Assembly (NCBI GenBank): GCA_963789355.1
Contig: CAWBKK010000005.1
Span: 124,001 to 188,000, forward strand
Direction of reading: 5' to 3'
From: Gaiellasilicea sp963789355
Lineage (GTDB): Bacteria > Actinomycetota > Thermoleophilia > Gaiellales > Gaiellaceae
Length of the DNA stretch: 64,000 nt
Position 1 is the first letter of the stretch, and every line of letters starts with the position of its first letter. The notes beneath the pieces are model-generated. The model searched no databases, was not told where the DNA came from, and saw only the letters and a program-made list of their open reading frames with translations. A program made the translations under genes and the position numbers. Below, in pieces: positions 19,302-27,589 of this stretch.

Positions 19302-19418
19302 GTGCCGTACTTGGAGCCGGGACGAAAGCGCGGCCGACCTCGGCTTTCTGCCGCGCGGCTGCTCTGGCTCGTCGCGGCAGGCGTCGCGCTCGCGATCGCA
19401 GTGCAGCTGATCCGCTGA
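19302..19418 (+). CDS. Possible 38-aa membrane peptide
   Basis: A GTG directly after the stop of copy 2 opens a short frame: a basic start (EPGRKRGRPR) followed by one hydrophobic helix (LLWLVAAGVALAIAVQLIR). Basic-then-hydrophobic order fits a small membrane peptide. It ends just before the convergent AAA gene. There is no independent Shine-Dalgarno site. It may be real or a chance frame. Confidence 0.4.
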   Translation: MPYLEPGRKRGRPRLSAARLLWLVAAGVALAIAVQLIR

Positions 19419-19419
19419 G

Positions 19420-21453
19420 TCAGACGGGGAGTGCCGCGCCGTCGGGCCTGCGGCCGGCCTGAAGGCGCTCGACCGCCTCGACGAAGTCGTCGTGCGTGAC
19501 GGAGGGTGTCTCGCTGTCGTCGCCCTTCCTCGCCATCGCCGCCAGCGCGGCCTCCTGCGCGAGCGACTTCAGATCGGCCGGCGAGAATCCCTCGGTCGAC
19601 GCCGCGAGCTCCTCGAAGCGGACGCCGACCGTCGGCATCCGCGCCGTGTGCAGCCGCAGCATCGCGAGCCGTCCCGCCTCGTCCGGGAGGCCGAGAACGA
19701 TCGTCCGCGAGAGCCGGCCACCGCGCAGCAGCGCCGGGTCGAGCTGGTCGGGCCGGTTCGTCGCACCGACGACGAAGACGCCGCGCTGGCCGGCGACGCC
19801 GTCGATCTCGGCGAGCAGCTGGTTGACGTGGCTGTCGTGGACGCCGAGCGACTCGCCGCGGCGGCCGGCGATCGCGTCGATCTCGTCGATGAAGACGATC
19901 GACGGCCGGTTCTCGCGCGCGCGCTCGAAGAGCTGGCGGATGTTCCGCTCGGACTCGCCGACCCACTTGCTGATCACGTCGGCGCCGGAGATCGGATAGA
20001 AGGACGCGCGCGCCTGGGCCGCGAGCACCTTCGCGACCGTCGTCTTGCCCGGTGCCGGGCGGCCCGGCGAGGAGGAGCCCGGTCGGCGGGTCGACGCCGA
20101 AGCGCTTCGCCGACTCCGGATCCTCGATCACCGCCTGCAGCTGCTGGAGCTGGGCCTTGATCTCGTCGGCCAGGATCAGCGAGTCCCAGGTCCAGTGCTC
20201 GACGGTCGGCCGGTCCTGACCGCCGTAGCGCTCGATCGCGGCCAGCAGGTGCTCGGTGTCGAGCTCGAGCTGCTCGCCGGTCTGCGTCGCCTCCCGGAAG
20301 ACCTCGAGCGCGGCGGTGTCGACGATCTTCGCGATCGCGGCCGGCGTCATCCCCTCGGTGCGAGGCACGAGCTCGTCGAGGTCGATCGTGTCGGCGGCCG
20401 GACGGTCGTCGAGCTCGGCCTGCGAAGATCGCGCGACGCGCCTCCGCGTCGGGGAGGTCGATCCGGATGTGCCGGTCGAAGCGGCCCGGACGGATCACGG
20501 CCGGGTCGAGGTGCTCGATCGAGTTGGTCGCGGCCATGACCAGCAGCTCGCGCTCGTCGCGGTACGCCTCGAGCGAGGTGAGCAGCTGGTTGACGGTGCG
20601 CCGCGACTCCTGGTCGGGCGTGTTGTCGCGCCGCTGCGCGACCGAGTCGAACTCGTCGAAGAAGAGCAGGCAGGGCAGGTGCTGGAGCGCCGTCTCGAAC
20701 GCCTTCTCGATGTTCCGGGCCGACCCTCCGACGAGCGACGCGACGAGGTCGCCGGTCGAGACGTGCATCAGGCTCAGCTCGTACTCGCCCGCGATCGCGC
20801 GCGCGAAGAACGTCTTGCCGACACCCGGCGGTCCGTGCAGGAGGATCCCGTTCCAGTCGATCCCGTAGCGCTCGGCGTCGTCCGGGTGCTCGAGCATCAG
20901 GCCGACCGTGTCGCGCACCTCCTGCTTCAGCTGCTCCATCCCGCCGACGTCCTCGAACGTCGACAGCTCCTCCGGCGGCTCGACCTCGAACTCGCCGCTG
21001 CCGTCGCTCGGCATCCCCATCCCGCCGAGCATCCCGAACGGGCTCTGCTTCGACGGTGCTCCTCGGACGCGTTCTCGACTTCCGCGCTTTGCGCCGGGGC
21101 TCACCCTCGTTCGGTGGGGGCTCGGCTTCGGGCGCGGCAGGCTGCTCGCCCGTCATGTCGATCCACTCCCCTGTCTCGGGGTCGATCCGGTAGGAGCGTG
21201 TCTCCATCCCGCGCATCAACTCCTCGAGGATCCCACCGAACGGCAGTCCGGACAGGGGCGAGACCGCGTCGCCGCCACCGTTCGAAGACGATTCCTCGAG
21301 GCGTCGCTGCTCCTCCTCGTAGGCGCGCTGCCGGCTAGCCCGCGCCATGCGGCCGACGAGGCTCATGACGAGCACCAGAAAGAGCAAGAGGAGCAGAAGC
21401 GAGAGCATGATCGGAACCGTTATCTGTCCACGTCGGCGCCTGGGGAAACCCAT
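19420..21453 (-). CDS. Membrane-anchored tandem AAA ATPase (three frameshifts)
   Basis: Reading across three single-base shifts gives about 677 aa. The N-terminal helix (ITVPIMLSLLLLLLFLVLVM) is a membrane anchor, followed by a polar linker. The first AAA domain has HGPPGVGKT (about 207), LLFFDEFDSVAQRR and NSIEHLDPAVIRPGRFDR. The second AAA domain has AGPPGTGKT (about 468, broken by one extra G), IVFIDEIDAIAGRRG and NRPDQLDPALLRGGRLSR. No protease domain follows, so it resembles a CDC48-like unfoldase rather than FtsH. Shifts lie near 21065, 20425 and 20045. The latter two are clearly one extra G each; the first also fits one extra base. The intact motifs argue for sequence error rather than decay. 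Confidence 0.8.
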
Positions 21454-21689
21454 CTGTGCGAGCGCAGTACGCCCTGTGACGTCCGGCAGCCGGGCCGGAC
21501 CGGCCTACCCGGCAGCCTCGTTCGGATTCTCCTCGGCCGCGAGCGTGAGCGAGGTCGAGCGCACCGTCTCGAAGTGCTGTTGCTGAATCGGACTCGAACC
21601 AGTCTTGATCAGCACCGGTGGACGCCGTAACCACAAAGCCCGCGCCGTCGTTATTGGGGCGATTTCGTCGTCTACGAGGGAGGTTCGTC

Positions 21690-22091
21690 GTGAGTAGCTA
21701 TGACGATGAGACGGCTGTGCGGCCACCCGTGCCTCAGCAGCCTCCGTTCCACCAGTCAGCCGCGCAGTACCAGTATGGGCCGCAGGGCTACGGCTACGGT
21801 CCGCCACCATGGGCGATGCGGCTCCGCCGGCAGTACCCGATCGAAACCAAGCCGTTCTTCCTGACCAGCGAGTTCGTCGGGGCCGTCCTGGCGATCGCCG
21901 GCATCGCGATCACCGCCGCGTCCTCCGACGCCTTCGGGGCCTGGCGGGCCTGGATCCTGATCACGGCGATCACGGTCGGCTACCTGGTCAGCCGTGGGAT
22001 CGCGAAGTCAGGCACGCGTTCGCACGCTGACGACCCGCGCGAGAACGTCGACCTCAACTGGGGCCGGGGACAGGATCAGAACGCGCAGTAG
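21690..22091 (+). CDS. Small membrane protein, PIETKPFF family (complete copy)
   Basis: 133 aa. GTG at 21690 has GAGGGAGG upstream and the N-terminus SSYDDETAV parallels that of the minus-strand copy. A Pro/Gln/Tyr/Gly-rich segment (about residues 10-46) precedes RRQYPIETKPFFLTSEFVG, two hydrophobic helices (AVLAIAGIAITAA; AWILITAITVGYLV) and the tail SRGIAKSGTRSHADDPREN. Nearest relative in the window is the partial copy at 1-291. Terminator directly downstream. It is convergent with a CEC-motif gene, as a different CEC pair neighbours the second copy. Confidence 0.88.
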   Translation: MSSYDDETAVRPPVPQQPPFHQSAAQYQYGPQGYGYGPPPWAMRLRRQYPIETKPFFLTSEFVGAVLAIAGIAITAASSDAFGAWRAWILITAITVGYLVSRGIAKSGTRSHADDPRENVDLNWGRGQDQNAQ

Positions 22092-22102
22092 CCGGGGCCG
22101 TG

Positions 22103-22137
22103 AGGAAGGGGAGCCAGGTCGAGAGGCTTCCCTTCCT
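22103..22137 (+). terminator. Intrinsic terminator, possibly bidirectional
   Basis: AGGAAGGGGAGCC and GGCTTCCCTTCCT form a 13-bp stem (one G-T pair) with a 9-nt loop, 12 nt after the stop of the PIETKPFF gene and upstream of a convergent stop at 22179. Confidence 0.75.
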
Positions 22138-22178
22138 GCGCCGGCTCAGGGCTCGAAGACTCGCGGCGCGACCAGTGC

Positions 22179-22508
22179 CTACCGGCTACGGGGGTCGAGC
22201 CGTTCGACGTAGGCCGCGGCCTCACCCGTCTTGCGAACGATCCAGTACGAATTCTCCTCGGCGACCAGATCCTCGATCTCCGGCGTGTAGTGGAGCGGGA
22301 GCACGACGAACTGGGCCGGATCCGAGCGGATGCTCTCGTACACCTGCAGGGGGAGAACCACTCGGAACGTGCAGTCGGCGTTGGCGCACTCGCAGACGAA
22401 TTCGTACGGGACCTCGGGGCCGAGCTGGTGGGCCACCGCCTCGACCCGCTCGTTCACCTCTCGGAAGAGCGCTTCGTTCTGTGCCATCCGTCGTTCGCGT
22501 TCGTCCAC
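22179..22508 (-). CDS. Small CEC-x4-C motif protein (copy 3)
   Basis: 109 aa paralogue of 18611-18982 and 18969-19301: DERERRMAQNEALFREVNER, FVCECANADCTFRVVL with the same CxC-x4-C spacing, then SIRSDPAQFVVLPLHYTPE and YWIVRKTGEAAAYVE. GTG at 22508 is chosen because TACTCT lies 6 nt upstream (leaderless pattern) and homology starts right after it. Function unknown. Confidence 0.78.
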   Translation of the reverse strand: MDERERRMAQNEALFREVNERVEAVAHQLGPEVPYEFVCECANADCTFRVVLPLQVYESIRSDPAQFVVLPLHYTPEIEDLVAEENSYWIVRKTGEAAAYVERLDPRSR

Positions 22509-22514
22509 GCAGCC

Positions 22515-22520
22515 AGAGTA
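22515..22520 (-). promoter_or_regulatory. -10 hexamer TACTCT of CEC copy 3 (leaderless type)
   Basis: Six nt before the GTG start at 22508, with no Shine-Dalgarno sequence. Confidence 0.55.
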
Positions 22521-22609
22521 GACGCCAAGACGACACGTTCGTGCTCCGATCGGAACGGTCGCAGCGTCAGGCGACGCTGCGACCAGTATCCGAGCTCGCC
22601 CCGAGCCCG

Positions 22610-23200
22610 TCAGTCGTCGGAGCCGTCCCCACCTCCCGCCTTCCAGAAGGTGTAGTCGGTGGTGTAGGGGACGGCGACGGTGGTGCCGGGTGTGCACGCT
22701 CCGGCCGGAGCGACGCCGCCGGCCGTGTTCAGCCGCTGCACCCACGACGTCCGAGCGAGGCGGTCACCGTCAGCGCCGGCAGTGGTCGCGACGGCCTCGA
22801 GCAGGAGCTCGGGGATGTTCCCCGTCCCCGCCGGCACGGACACCCTCCGTGCGGCTTCGACGGAGCTGCCGTCCTTATGCTCCCAGACCGGACGACCGGT
22901 CGCGAAGTTCAGGTAGTGGCTGCCGTTCGGCTTGCGGGCGCGACGTTCCTTGTAGAGAGCAGCCTCCGGATCGGTGAACAGCCAGGTGCCGTTCGCCTGG
23001 CACGCGTACTTCTGAACGCCGATCGCGTGCACGGAGAGGAAGAGCTTGCTGTTGGGAGCGTACGTCCGCGGGTCGAGCGGGTCGCCCGGCGCGGTCTCCG
23101 GGGCCGGGCGCGCTGCCGCCGCGGTCGCGACGACGCCACACACGGCCAGGACGGCCACACAGGCGGACCTGAGGCGGGTCAGCCGTGATCTCGTACTCAT
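22610..23200 (-). CDS. Secreted DUF3455-like protein
   Basis: 196 aa with a signal peptide (basic MSTRSRLTRLRSA, hydrophobic CVAVLAVCGVVATAAAA). The mature part carries the pattern of DUF3455 proteins: LFLSVHAIGVQKYAC, WLFTDPEAALY, WEHKDGSSVEA, IPELLLEAVATT and TSWVQRLNTAGGVAP, ending VPYTTDYTFWKAGG. The function of the family is not known. GGAGACGAG precedes the ATG. Confidence 0.82.
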   Translation of the reverse strand: MSTRSRLTRLRSACVAVLAVCGVVATAAAARPAPETAPGDPLDPRTYAPNSKLFLSVHAIGVQKYACQANGTWLFTDPEAALYKERRARKPNGSHYLNFATGRPVWEHKDGSSVEAARRVSVPAGTGNIPELLLEAVATTAGADGDRLARTSWVQRLNTAGGVAPAGACTPGTTVAVPYTTDYTFWKAGGGDGSDD

Positions 23201-23421
23201 TCTCGTCTCCTCTGTCGGCCACACGACCATTCGTGCGGGCTGCGAGGACGCTATGACCGCCCCGGCTCGGCGTCATCGGTGCCGACTACCTGTCTTCGCG
23301 CGCGTCCATACCTATGCCGAGGACGCCCGAGGCTCGTTCGCGCGACCTCTTTCTCGCTGCAAACCTGGCCTTTCGACCAACTGTTGCGACGACCCGAACT
23401 GATCTACCGTTGAGAGGTCCG

Positions 23422-23808
23422 ATGTGGCCGGAATCCGCTCCTCTGCGAGTCGTCATCGCCGATGACGACGAACACTACGCCGAGCTGATCGCGGCGCTGC
23501 TCCACGACCGGCGCGAGCTCGAGGTGATCGGAATCGCGAAGGACGGTGAGGAGGCCGTGCAGCTCGCCTGCTGGCAGGACGCGGACGTCGTCTTGATGGA
23601 CATCGACATGCCGCGCATCGACGGAATCGTGGCGACCCGGCTCGTGCGTGAGGCACGCCCGCGGATGTGCGTGATGATGCTGACCGGGGCCGACCCGGAG
23701 CGGATCCAGGACGCGCGCGCAGCCGGCGCCGTCGGGTACATCAACAAGCTCAACGCGCCCGCCGACCTCGTACCCGCGCTCCTCGCGCTCTGCGCCGCAC
23801 CCGCCTGA
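23422..23808 (+). CDS. Single-domain response regulator (CheY-like)
   Basis: 128 aa receiver without an output domain. Acidic pocket VVIADDDEHY, phosphoacceptor VVLMDIDMPRIDG, conserved Thr in MMLTGAD and Lys in GYINK are all present. ATG at 23422 follows GAGAGG. No kinase is adjacent, but a HisKA_3 kinase starts at 25045. The partner is unknown. Confidence 0.88.
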   Translation: MWPESAPLRVVIADDDEHYAELIAALLHDRRELEVIGIAKDGEEAVQLACWQDADVVLMDIDMPRIDGIVATRLVREARPRMCVMMLTGADPERIQDARAAGAVGYINKLNAPADLVPALLALCAAPA

Positions 23809-23886
23809 AGTCCTGGCTGCCGGCCACCCCCTTTCGGGCCATTGCGGAGCCGCTCGGTGTCGGCTACCTTGCCCGATCTTTGAGCT

Positions 23887-23906
23887 TCCGTCCGCCGCCG
23901 GACGGA
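23887..23906 (+). terminator. Hairpin after the response regulator
   Basis: TCCGTCCG and CGGACGGA form an 8-bp stem with a 4-nt loop in the gap between two same-strand genes. No T run. Confidence 0.4.
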
Positions 23907-23911
23907 GGTGT

Positions 23912-23952
23912 GTCACGTGCAGCGCTCGGCCGGATCGAGCACTCGGCGTGAC
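23912..23952 (+). promoter_or_regulatory. Structured leader upstream of the SCP/CAP gene
   Basis: Two nested helices: GTCACG (23912-23917) with CGTGAC (23947-23952), and GCTCG (23924-23928) with CGAGC (23936-23940). It lies just before the Shine-Dalgarno AAAAGGGGG. It does not match a riboswitch class I know. Confidence 0.35.
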
Positions 23953-23976
23953 GCAGGGAAAAGGGGGAATCTGAAC

Positions 23977-24948
23977 ATGAACGAGCTCTTCAGACGTTCA
24001 CTCGCTCTCGCCGTCGTGATCGCCGCGATCGTCGTGGCCCTACCTGGAAGCGGGCCGGGATCCCCGGCGACCGCCGCCGCCGCAGGCGACTGCACGCCGG
24101 GCGCCGACTGGGGCACGCTCCGCACGGACCTCGCGACCCAGGTCGCTCAGCTCGTGAATCAGCACCGCGCCGCGCTCGGCCTGACGCCGTTGACGGTGAC
24201 GACGCCGCTCACGAACGCCGCGGTCTGGAAGTCCCGGCACATGGCGCGCTACCAGTACATGCAGCACAACGATCCCGCGCCCCCGGTCGCCCGCAGCACC
24301 GGCGAGAGGCTGCTGGCGTGCGGCTACCCGACCACGACAGCCGGCTGGGGCGAGAACATCGCCTACGGCTACGCAAGCGCAAGCGCGGTCATGCAGGGCT
24401 GGCTCAACTCGGCCGGCCACCGCGCGAACATCGAGCGGGCAACGTTCCGCGCGATCGGCGTCGCCGCCGCCGCGACGAGCACGGGAACGCTGTACTGGAC
24501 GCAGGAGTTCGGGACCTCGACCACGGGGGGAACGGCCCCGCCGCCTCCCCCGCCACCGCCTCCGAGCTACGCCTGCTCGAACGGCAGCGACGACGACGGC
24601 GACGGCAAGCTCGACTACCCCGCCGACCCCGGCTGCACCGGCACCACCGACAACGACGAATACAACGCACCCGCGCCTCCGCCGCCCCCGAGCTACGCCT
24701 GCTCGAACGGCAGCGACGACGACGGCGACGGCAAGGTCGACTACCCCGCCGACCCCGGCTGCACCGGCACCACCGACAACAACGAGTACAACGCACCTGC
24801 ACCCCCGCCGGCGCCGACCACCTACGCCTGCTCGAACGGCAAGGACGACGACGGCGACCGCAGGACCGACTACCCCGCAGACCCGGGCTGCTCGAGCCCG
24901 ACCGACAACAACGAGTTCAACTGGTGGTTTCGGGCGCTGACGAACTAG
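23977..24948 (+). CDS. Secreted SCP/CAP-domain protein with C-terminal Asp-rich repeats
   Basis: 323 aa. Signal peptide (SLALAVVIAAIVVALPG), then a CAP/SCP domain (about residues 45-180) with VNQHRAALGLTPL, WKSRHMARYQYMQHND, GWGENIAYGY, WLNSAGHRANI and YWTQEFG. After a poly-Pro linker come three tandem repeats of about 40 residues, each with YACSNGxDDDGDxxxDYPAD then PGC. The DDDGDG core resembles calcium-binding Dx[DN]xDG loops, and each repeat has two Cys that could pair. Poly-Pro linkers separate the repeats. Strong Shine-Dalgarno site. Confidence 0.85.
   Translation: MNELFRRSLALAVVIAAIVVALPGSGPGSPATAAAAGDCTPGADWGTLRTDLATQVAQLVNQHRAALGLTPLTVTTPLTNAAVWKSRHMARYQYMQHNDPAPPVARSTGERLLACGYPTTTAGWGENIAYGYASASAVMQGWLNSAGHRANIERATFRAIGVAAAATSTGTLYWTQEFGTSTTGGTAPPPPPPPPPSYACSNGSDDDGDGKLDYPADPGCTGTTDNDEYNAPAPPPPPSYACSNGSDDDGDGKVDYPADPGCTGTTDNNEYNAPAPPPAPTTYACSNGKDDDGDRRTDYPADPGCSSPTDNNEFNWWFRALTN
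24570..24923 (+). repeat. Three tandem coding repeats (SNG-DDDGDG-DYPADPGC)
   Basis: Units begin at about 24570, 24693 and 24822, each some 120-130 bp long including a Pro-rich linker. The first two are nearly identical in bases; the third has diverged. Confidence 0.85.
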
Positions 24949-24951
24949 GAC

Positions 24952-24984
24952 GCACGCGGGGCTGCCCCTGGGCGCCCCGCGTGC
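24952..24984 (+). terminator. Intrinsic terminator after the SCP/CAP gene
   Basis: GCACGCGGGG and CCCCGCGTGC form a 10-bp stem right after the stop codon, without a T run. Confidence 0.6.
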
Positions 24985-25032
24985 GCACGGCGTTCCGGCT
25001 CGAGCGGGCTGGAAGCACGGGATCGCCGGCTC

Positions 25033-25038
25033 TACGAT
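25033..25038 (+). promoter_or_regulatory. -10 hexamer TACGAT of the kinase gene (leaderless type)
   Basis: Six nt before the ATG at 25045. Confidence 0.55.
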
Positions 25039-25044
25039 GGCTGC

Positions 25045-26043
25045 ATGGATGGGGTCTCCGCACCGGTCGACGCACGCCATAAGGCGCTGCTCGACGCCTT
25101 GCCCGACCTGCTCCTGCGGCTGCGGGCGGACGGCACGTACCTCGAGATCGGCGGCGACACGTCCAGGCTGGCAAACCCGCCGGAGCACGTCGTCGGCTCG
25201 ACAGCGCACGAGCTCCTGCCCGCGGAGATCGCCGATCGCCTGATGCACTGCGTCCGGGCCTCGCTCCAGCAGGGCACGCTCGCGACGGTCGAGTACAGCC
25301 TCCGCACCCACCTCGGCGAGGAGCGCGAGTTCGAGGTGAGGGTGGCGCCGGCGGGGGCGGACGAGGTCGTCGCGGTCGTCCGGGACGTGACGGATCTCCG
25401 CCGGGCGATGCGCGACCTGACGGACTCCCGCGCCCGGATCGTCGTCGCCGGCGACGCCGAGAGGCGCCGGATCGAGCGGAACCTGCACGACGGCGCCCAG
25501 CAGCGGCTCGTGACGGTCGCGCTTCATCTTCATCTGATCAAGCGGCGGCTCGAGACCGATCCGGCCGAGGTGTCGCAGCTGGTCGATTCGGCGCAGACCG
25601 AGCTCGCGCTCGCACTCGACGAGATCCGCGAGCTCGTCCGCGGGCTGCATCCGCGCCTGCTCAGCGACCGCGGACTCGAGCCCGCCCTCGCGGGGCTCGC
25701 GGAGCGCGCGGTGCTTCCGGTCGAGATCGTCGAGACGCCGTCGGAGCGCCTGCCACCGCCCGTCGAGGCCGCCGCCTACTACCTCGTCGCGGAGGCGCTC
25801 GCAAACGCCGGAAAGCACAGCGAGGCCTCGCAGGTGAGCGTGCGGGTGCGCGTCGACGAGGCGTGCACGACGGTCGAGATCGTCGATGACGGCGTCGGCG
25901 GCGCCGACCCCGAGAGCGGTTCCGGGCTGCGCGGCCTTGCCGATCGCGTCGCCGCTCTCGGCGGCGTCCTCACCGTCGCGAGCGAGCCGGGCGCGGGCAC
26001 GTCGGTGCGGGCCGAGCTGCCGCACGAGAATCCCAATCAGTAG
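25045..26043 (+). CDS. PAS-domain sensor histidine kinase (HisKA_3 family)
   Basis: 332 aa, cytosolic. A PAS domain (about residues 10-115, ALPDLLLRLRADGTYLEIGG) is followed by the HisKA_3 dimerisation helix ERRRIERNLHDGAQQRL with the phospho-His, and a HATPase domain: YYLVAEALANAGKHS (N box), VEIVDDGVGGAD (G1) and GSGLRGLADRVAALGG (G2). This NarL-type kinase class normally pairs with a LuxR-type response regulator, but none is adjacent. Confidence 0.92.
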   Translation: MDGVSAPVDARHKALLDALPDLLLRLRADGTYLEIGGDTSRLANPPEHVVGSTAHELLPAEIADRLMHCVRASLQQGTLATVEYSLRTHLGEEREFEVRVAPAGADEVVAVVRDVTDLRRAMRDLTDSRARIVVAGDAERRRIERNLHDGAQQRLVTVALHLHLIKRRLETDPAEVSQLVDSAQTELALALDEIRELVRGLHPRLLSDRGLEPALAGLAERAVLPVEIVETPSERLPPPVEAAAYYLVAEALANAGKHSEASQVSVRVRVDEACTTVEIVDDGVGGADPESGSGLRGLADRVAALGGVLTVASEPGAGTSVRAELPHENPNQ

Positions 26044-26073
26044 CCGCCCGAGCGGCAGAAAGGGAGGTAGGCC

Positions 26074-26502
26074 ATGGATCGAACACCCGTCCAGAACGTC
26101 GCGCGACTGCTGGGAGTCGTCTTCCTGCTCGTCGGCGTCGCCGGCTTCATCCCCGGCGTCACGACCGATCTCTACGACGGACTCGAGTTCGCGGGCGACG
26201 ACGGCACCGCGGAGCTCCTCGGCCTGTTCGAGGTCAGCGTCCTCCACAACATCGTGCACGGGCTCTTCGGTATCGCCGGGCTCGCGCTCGCGGCCACAGC
26301 AGCCGGGGCGCGGAACTTCCTCATCGGGGGCGGCGCGATCTATCTCCTGCTGGTCGTGATCCAGGCGGTCGGCGCCGGCGACTGGGTGCCGCTCGTCGGA
26401 GCCGACCTGTGGCTGCACCTCGTGCTCGGCGTGGCGCTGATCGGTCTCGGCGTCGCGACGACACGCCAGAGCGGGGCGAGCAGCGGCGATCTGACGCGTT
26501 AG
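26074..26502 (+). CDS. DUF4383-type membrane protein
   Basis: 142 aa with four hydrophobic segments (LLGVVFLLVGVAGFIPG; IVHGLFGIAGLALAA; FLIGGGAIYLLLVVIQA; LHLVLGVALIGLGVA). The opening RTPVQNVARLLG and the four-helix layout fit DUF4383. Function unknown. Shine-Dalgarno AAGGGAGG precedes the ATG. Terminator downstream. Confidence 0.82.
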   Translation: MDRTPVQNVARLLGVVFLLVGVAGFIPGVTTDLYDGLEFAGDDGTAELLGLFEVSVLHNIVHGLFGIAGLALAATAAGARNFLIGGGAIYLLLVVIQAVGAGDWVPLVGADLWLHLVLGVALIGLGVATTRQSGASSGDLTR

Positions 26503-26527
26503 CTCGAACGTCGATCGGCTTCGCAGG

Positions 26528-26565
26528 GAAGGGCGGCGCTTTCACAGCCGCCCTTCACATTTTTC
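26528..26565 (+). terminator. Intrinsic terminator with T run
   Basis: GAAGGGCGGC and GCCGCCCTTC form a 10-bp stem followed by ACATTTTTCTT. One of the two classic T-tract terminators in the window. Confidence 0.88.
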
Positions 26566-26665
26566 TTACTCGAAATCGATACTGAATCACTCAGGTGGGT
26601 GGTGACCCCCAGGTGCCGACTGCCGACGTAAGTCGAAGACGTCACCCGAACAGGGAGTTGCCTCC

Positions 26666-27562
26666 ATGCGCTTTCGCCTTGCCGTACTCATCGCTGTCCT
26701 CACCGTCGTCGCCGTACCGGCTACCGCGTCGGCGTCGGAGATCATCGACCGCAACGCCAACGATGTCTCCTTGAAGGTGGCGCAGAACGGCCAGGCGCTC
26801 GTCAGCTACAACGCTCGCGGGAAGCGCTGGAACGTGCTCGCCTGGGGCGCGATCAACGCCGTCCATCCGAGCGCGGGCGGCAAGCAGCTCGAGTTCAAGC
26901 TCGACTACTCCGGTGGCTACGGCACCTACAAGCGCGACGTCTGGAAGACCTTCAACGACGCCTGCCGCCCCTACGACGGGCCGAACCTGAAGTGGTTCGT
27001 CGCCGGCTGCAAGGCGGCCGACGGCTCCTACTGGGCCCTCCAGTCGTGGCAGCGGGCGCTCCCGAACTACGGCCTCAAGGCGACAGCCAAGCAGTCGGTC
27101 TGGGAGCTGCGGCTCTCGCACTTCCGGGGCGCCCTGCCCGTGCTCGACGTCCAGCTGAACTGGGCCTACCGCAAGTTCCACCACATCTTCGGCTCGTTCA
27201 CCTACCTCGGCCGGCCCGTCCACGGCTTCAAGTCGACCCCCTCCGGCGTCCCGCTCGACACGTTCGGCCGCAACCTCTACCTCGACACGTTCGACTCGGC
27301 CTACGGCAAGGGCTGGCTGCGCGAGAACAGCTTCCTGATGCACAAGGGAACCGGGAAGTTCTGTTACGGCTTCTACCGCCACGGGAGCAGGCCGGAGGGC
27401 CACGGGACCCGGTACCGCGCCACGATCATCGGCCCGGGCGTCCTCCCGGACATCTACTGGGAGGCCGACGCGCTCGGCGCGTACGACAAGGCCTTCGACC
27501 TGCAGATGCACGAGACGCAGAAGCAGTTCCTCGCCGGCGACCCGCTCTGCAAGGCCGTCTGA
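26666..27562 (+). CDS. Secreted protein of unknown function
   Basis: 298 aa with a signal peptide (MRFRLAVLIAVLTVVAVPAT, cleavage near ASA). The mature part is rich in Trp, Tyr and Gly (for example NGQALVSYNARGKRWNVLAW, WALQSWQRALPNYG, FGSFTYLGRPVHGF) and is probably all-beta. Five Cys are visible, so disulfides are likely. It looks like a conserved actinobacterial extracellular protein, but I cannot name its family. GGGAG lies upstream of the ATG. Alone on its transcript. Confidence 0.8.
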   Translation: MRFRLAVLIAVLTVVAVPATASASEIIDRNANDVSLKVAQNGQALVSYNARGKRWNVLAWGAINAVHPSAGGKQLEFKLDYSGGYGTYKRDVWKTFNDACRPYDGPNLKWFVAGCKAADGSYWALQSWQRALPNYGLKATAKQSVWELRLSHFRGALPVLDVQLNWAYRKFHHIFGSFTYLGRPVHGFKSTPSGVPLDTFGRNLYLDTFDSAYGKGWLRENSFLMHKGTGKFCYGFYRHGSRPEGHGTRYRATIIGPGVLPDIYWEADALGAYDKAFDLQMHETQKQFLAGDPLCKAV

Positions 27563-27576
27563 GCCGCTAGCGCGCG

Positions 27577-27582
27577 TACCAT
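27577..27582 (+). promoter_or_regulatory. -10 hexamer TACCAT of the flavin reductase gene (leaderless type)
   Basis: Seven nt before the GTG at 27590. Confidence 0.55.
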
Positions 27583-27589
27583 CGGCGCC

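Noticed and set aside
21576..21610. Minus-strand T-arm-like GGTTCGAGTCC with TGCTGA/TCAGCA flanks, resembling the end of a tRNA
   Set aside because: No anticodon arm, D arm or full acceptor stem can be found upstream on that strand, and the T stem has a mismatch. Not enough to call a tRNA or an attachment site.
23912..23952. Possible riboswitch (c-di-AMP or c-di-GMP type) before the SCP/CAP gene
   Set aside because: The helices do not carry the conserved bases of either class. Kept only as a structured leader.
24040..26418. A 792-codon open frame on the minus strand
   Set aside because: It is the complement of three well-supported plus-strand genes. Long antisense frames are expected at this GC content, and its sequence is Arg/Asp-rich without domain features.
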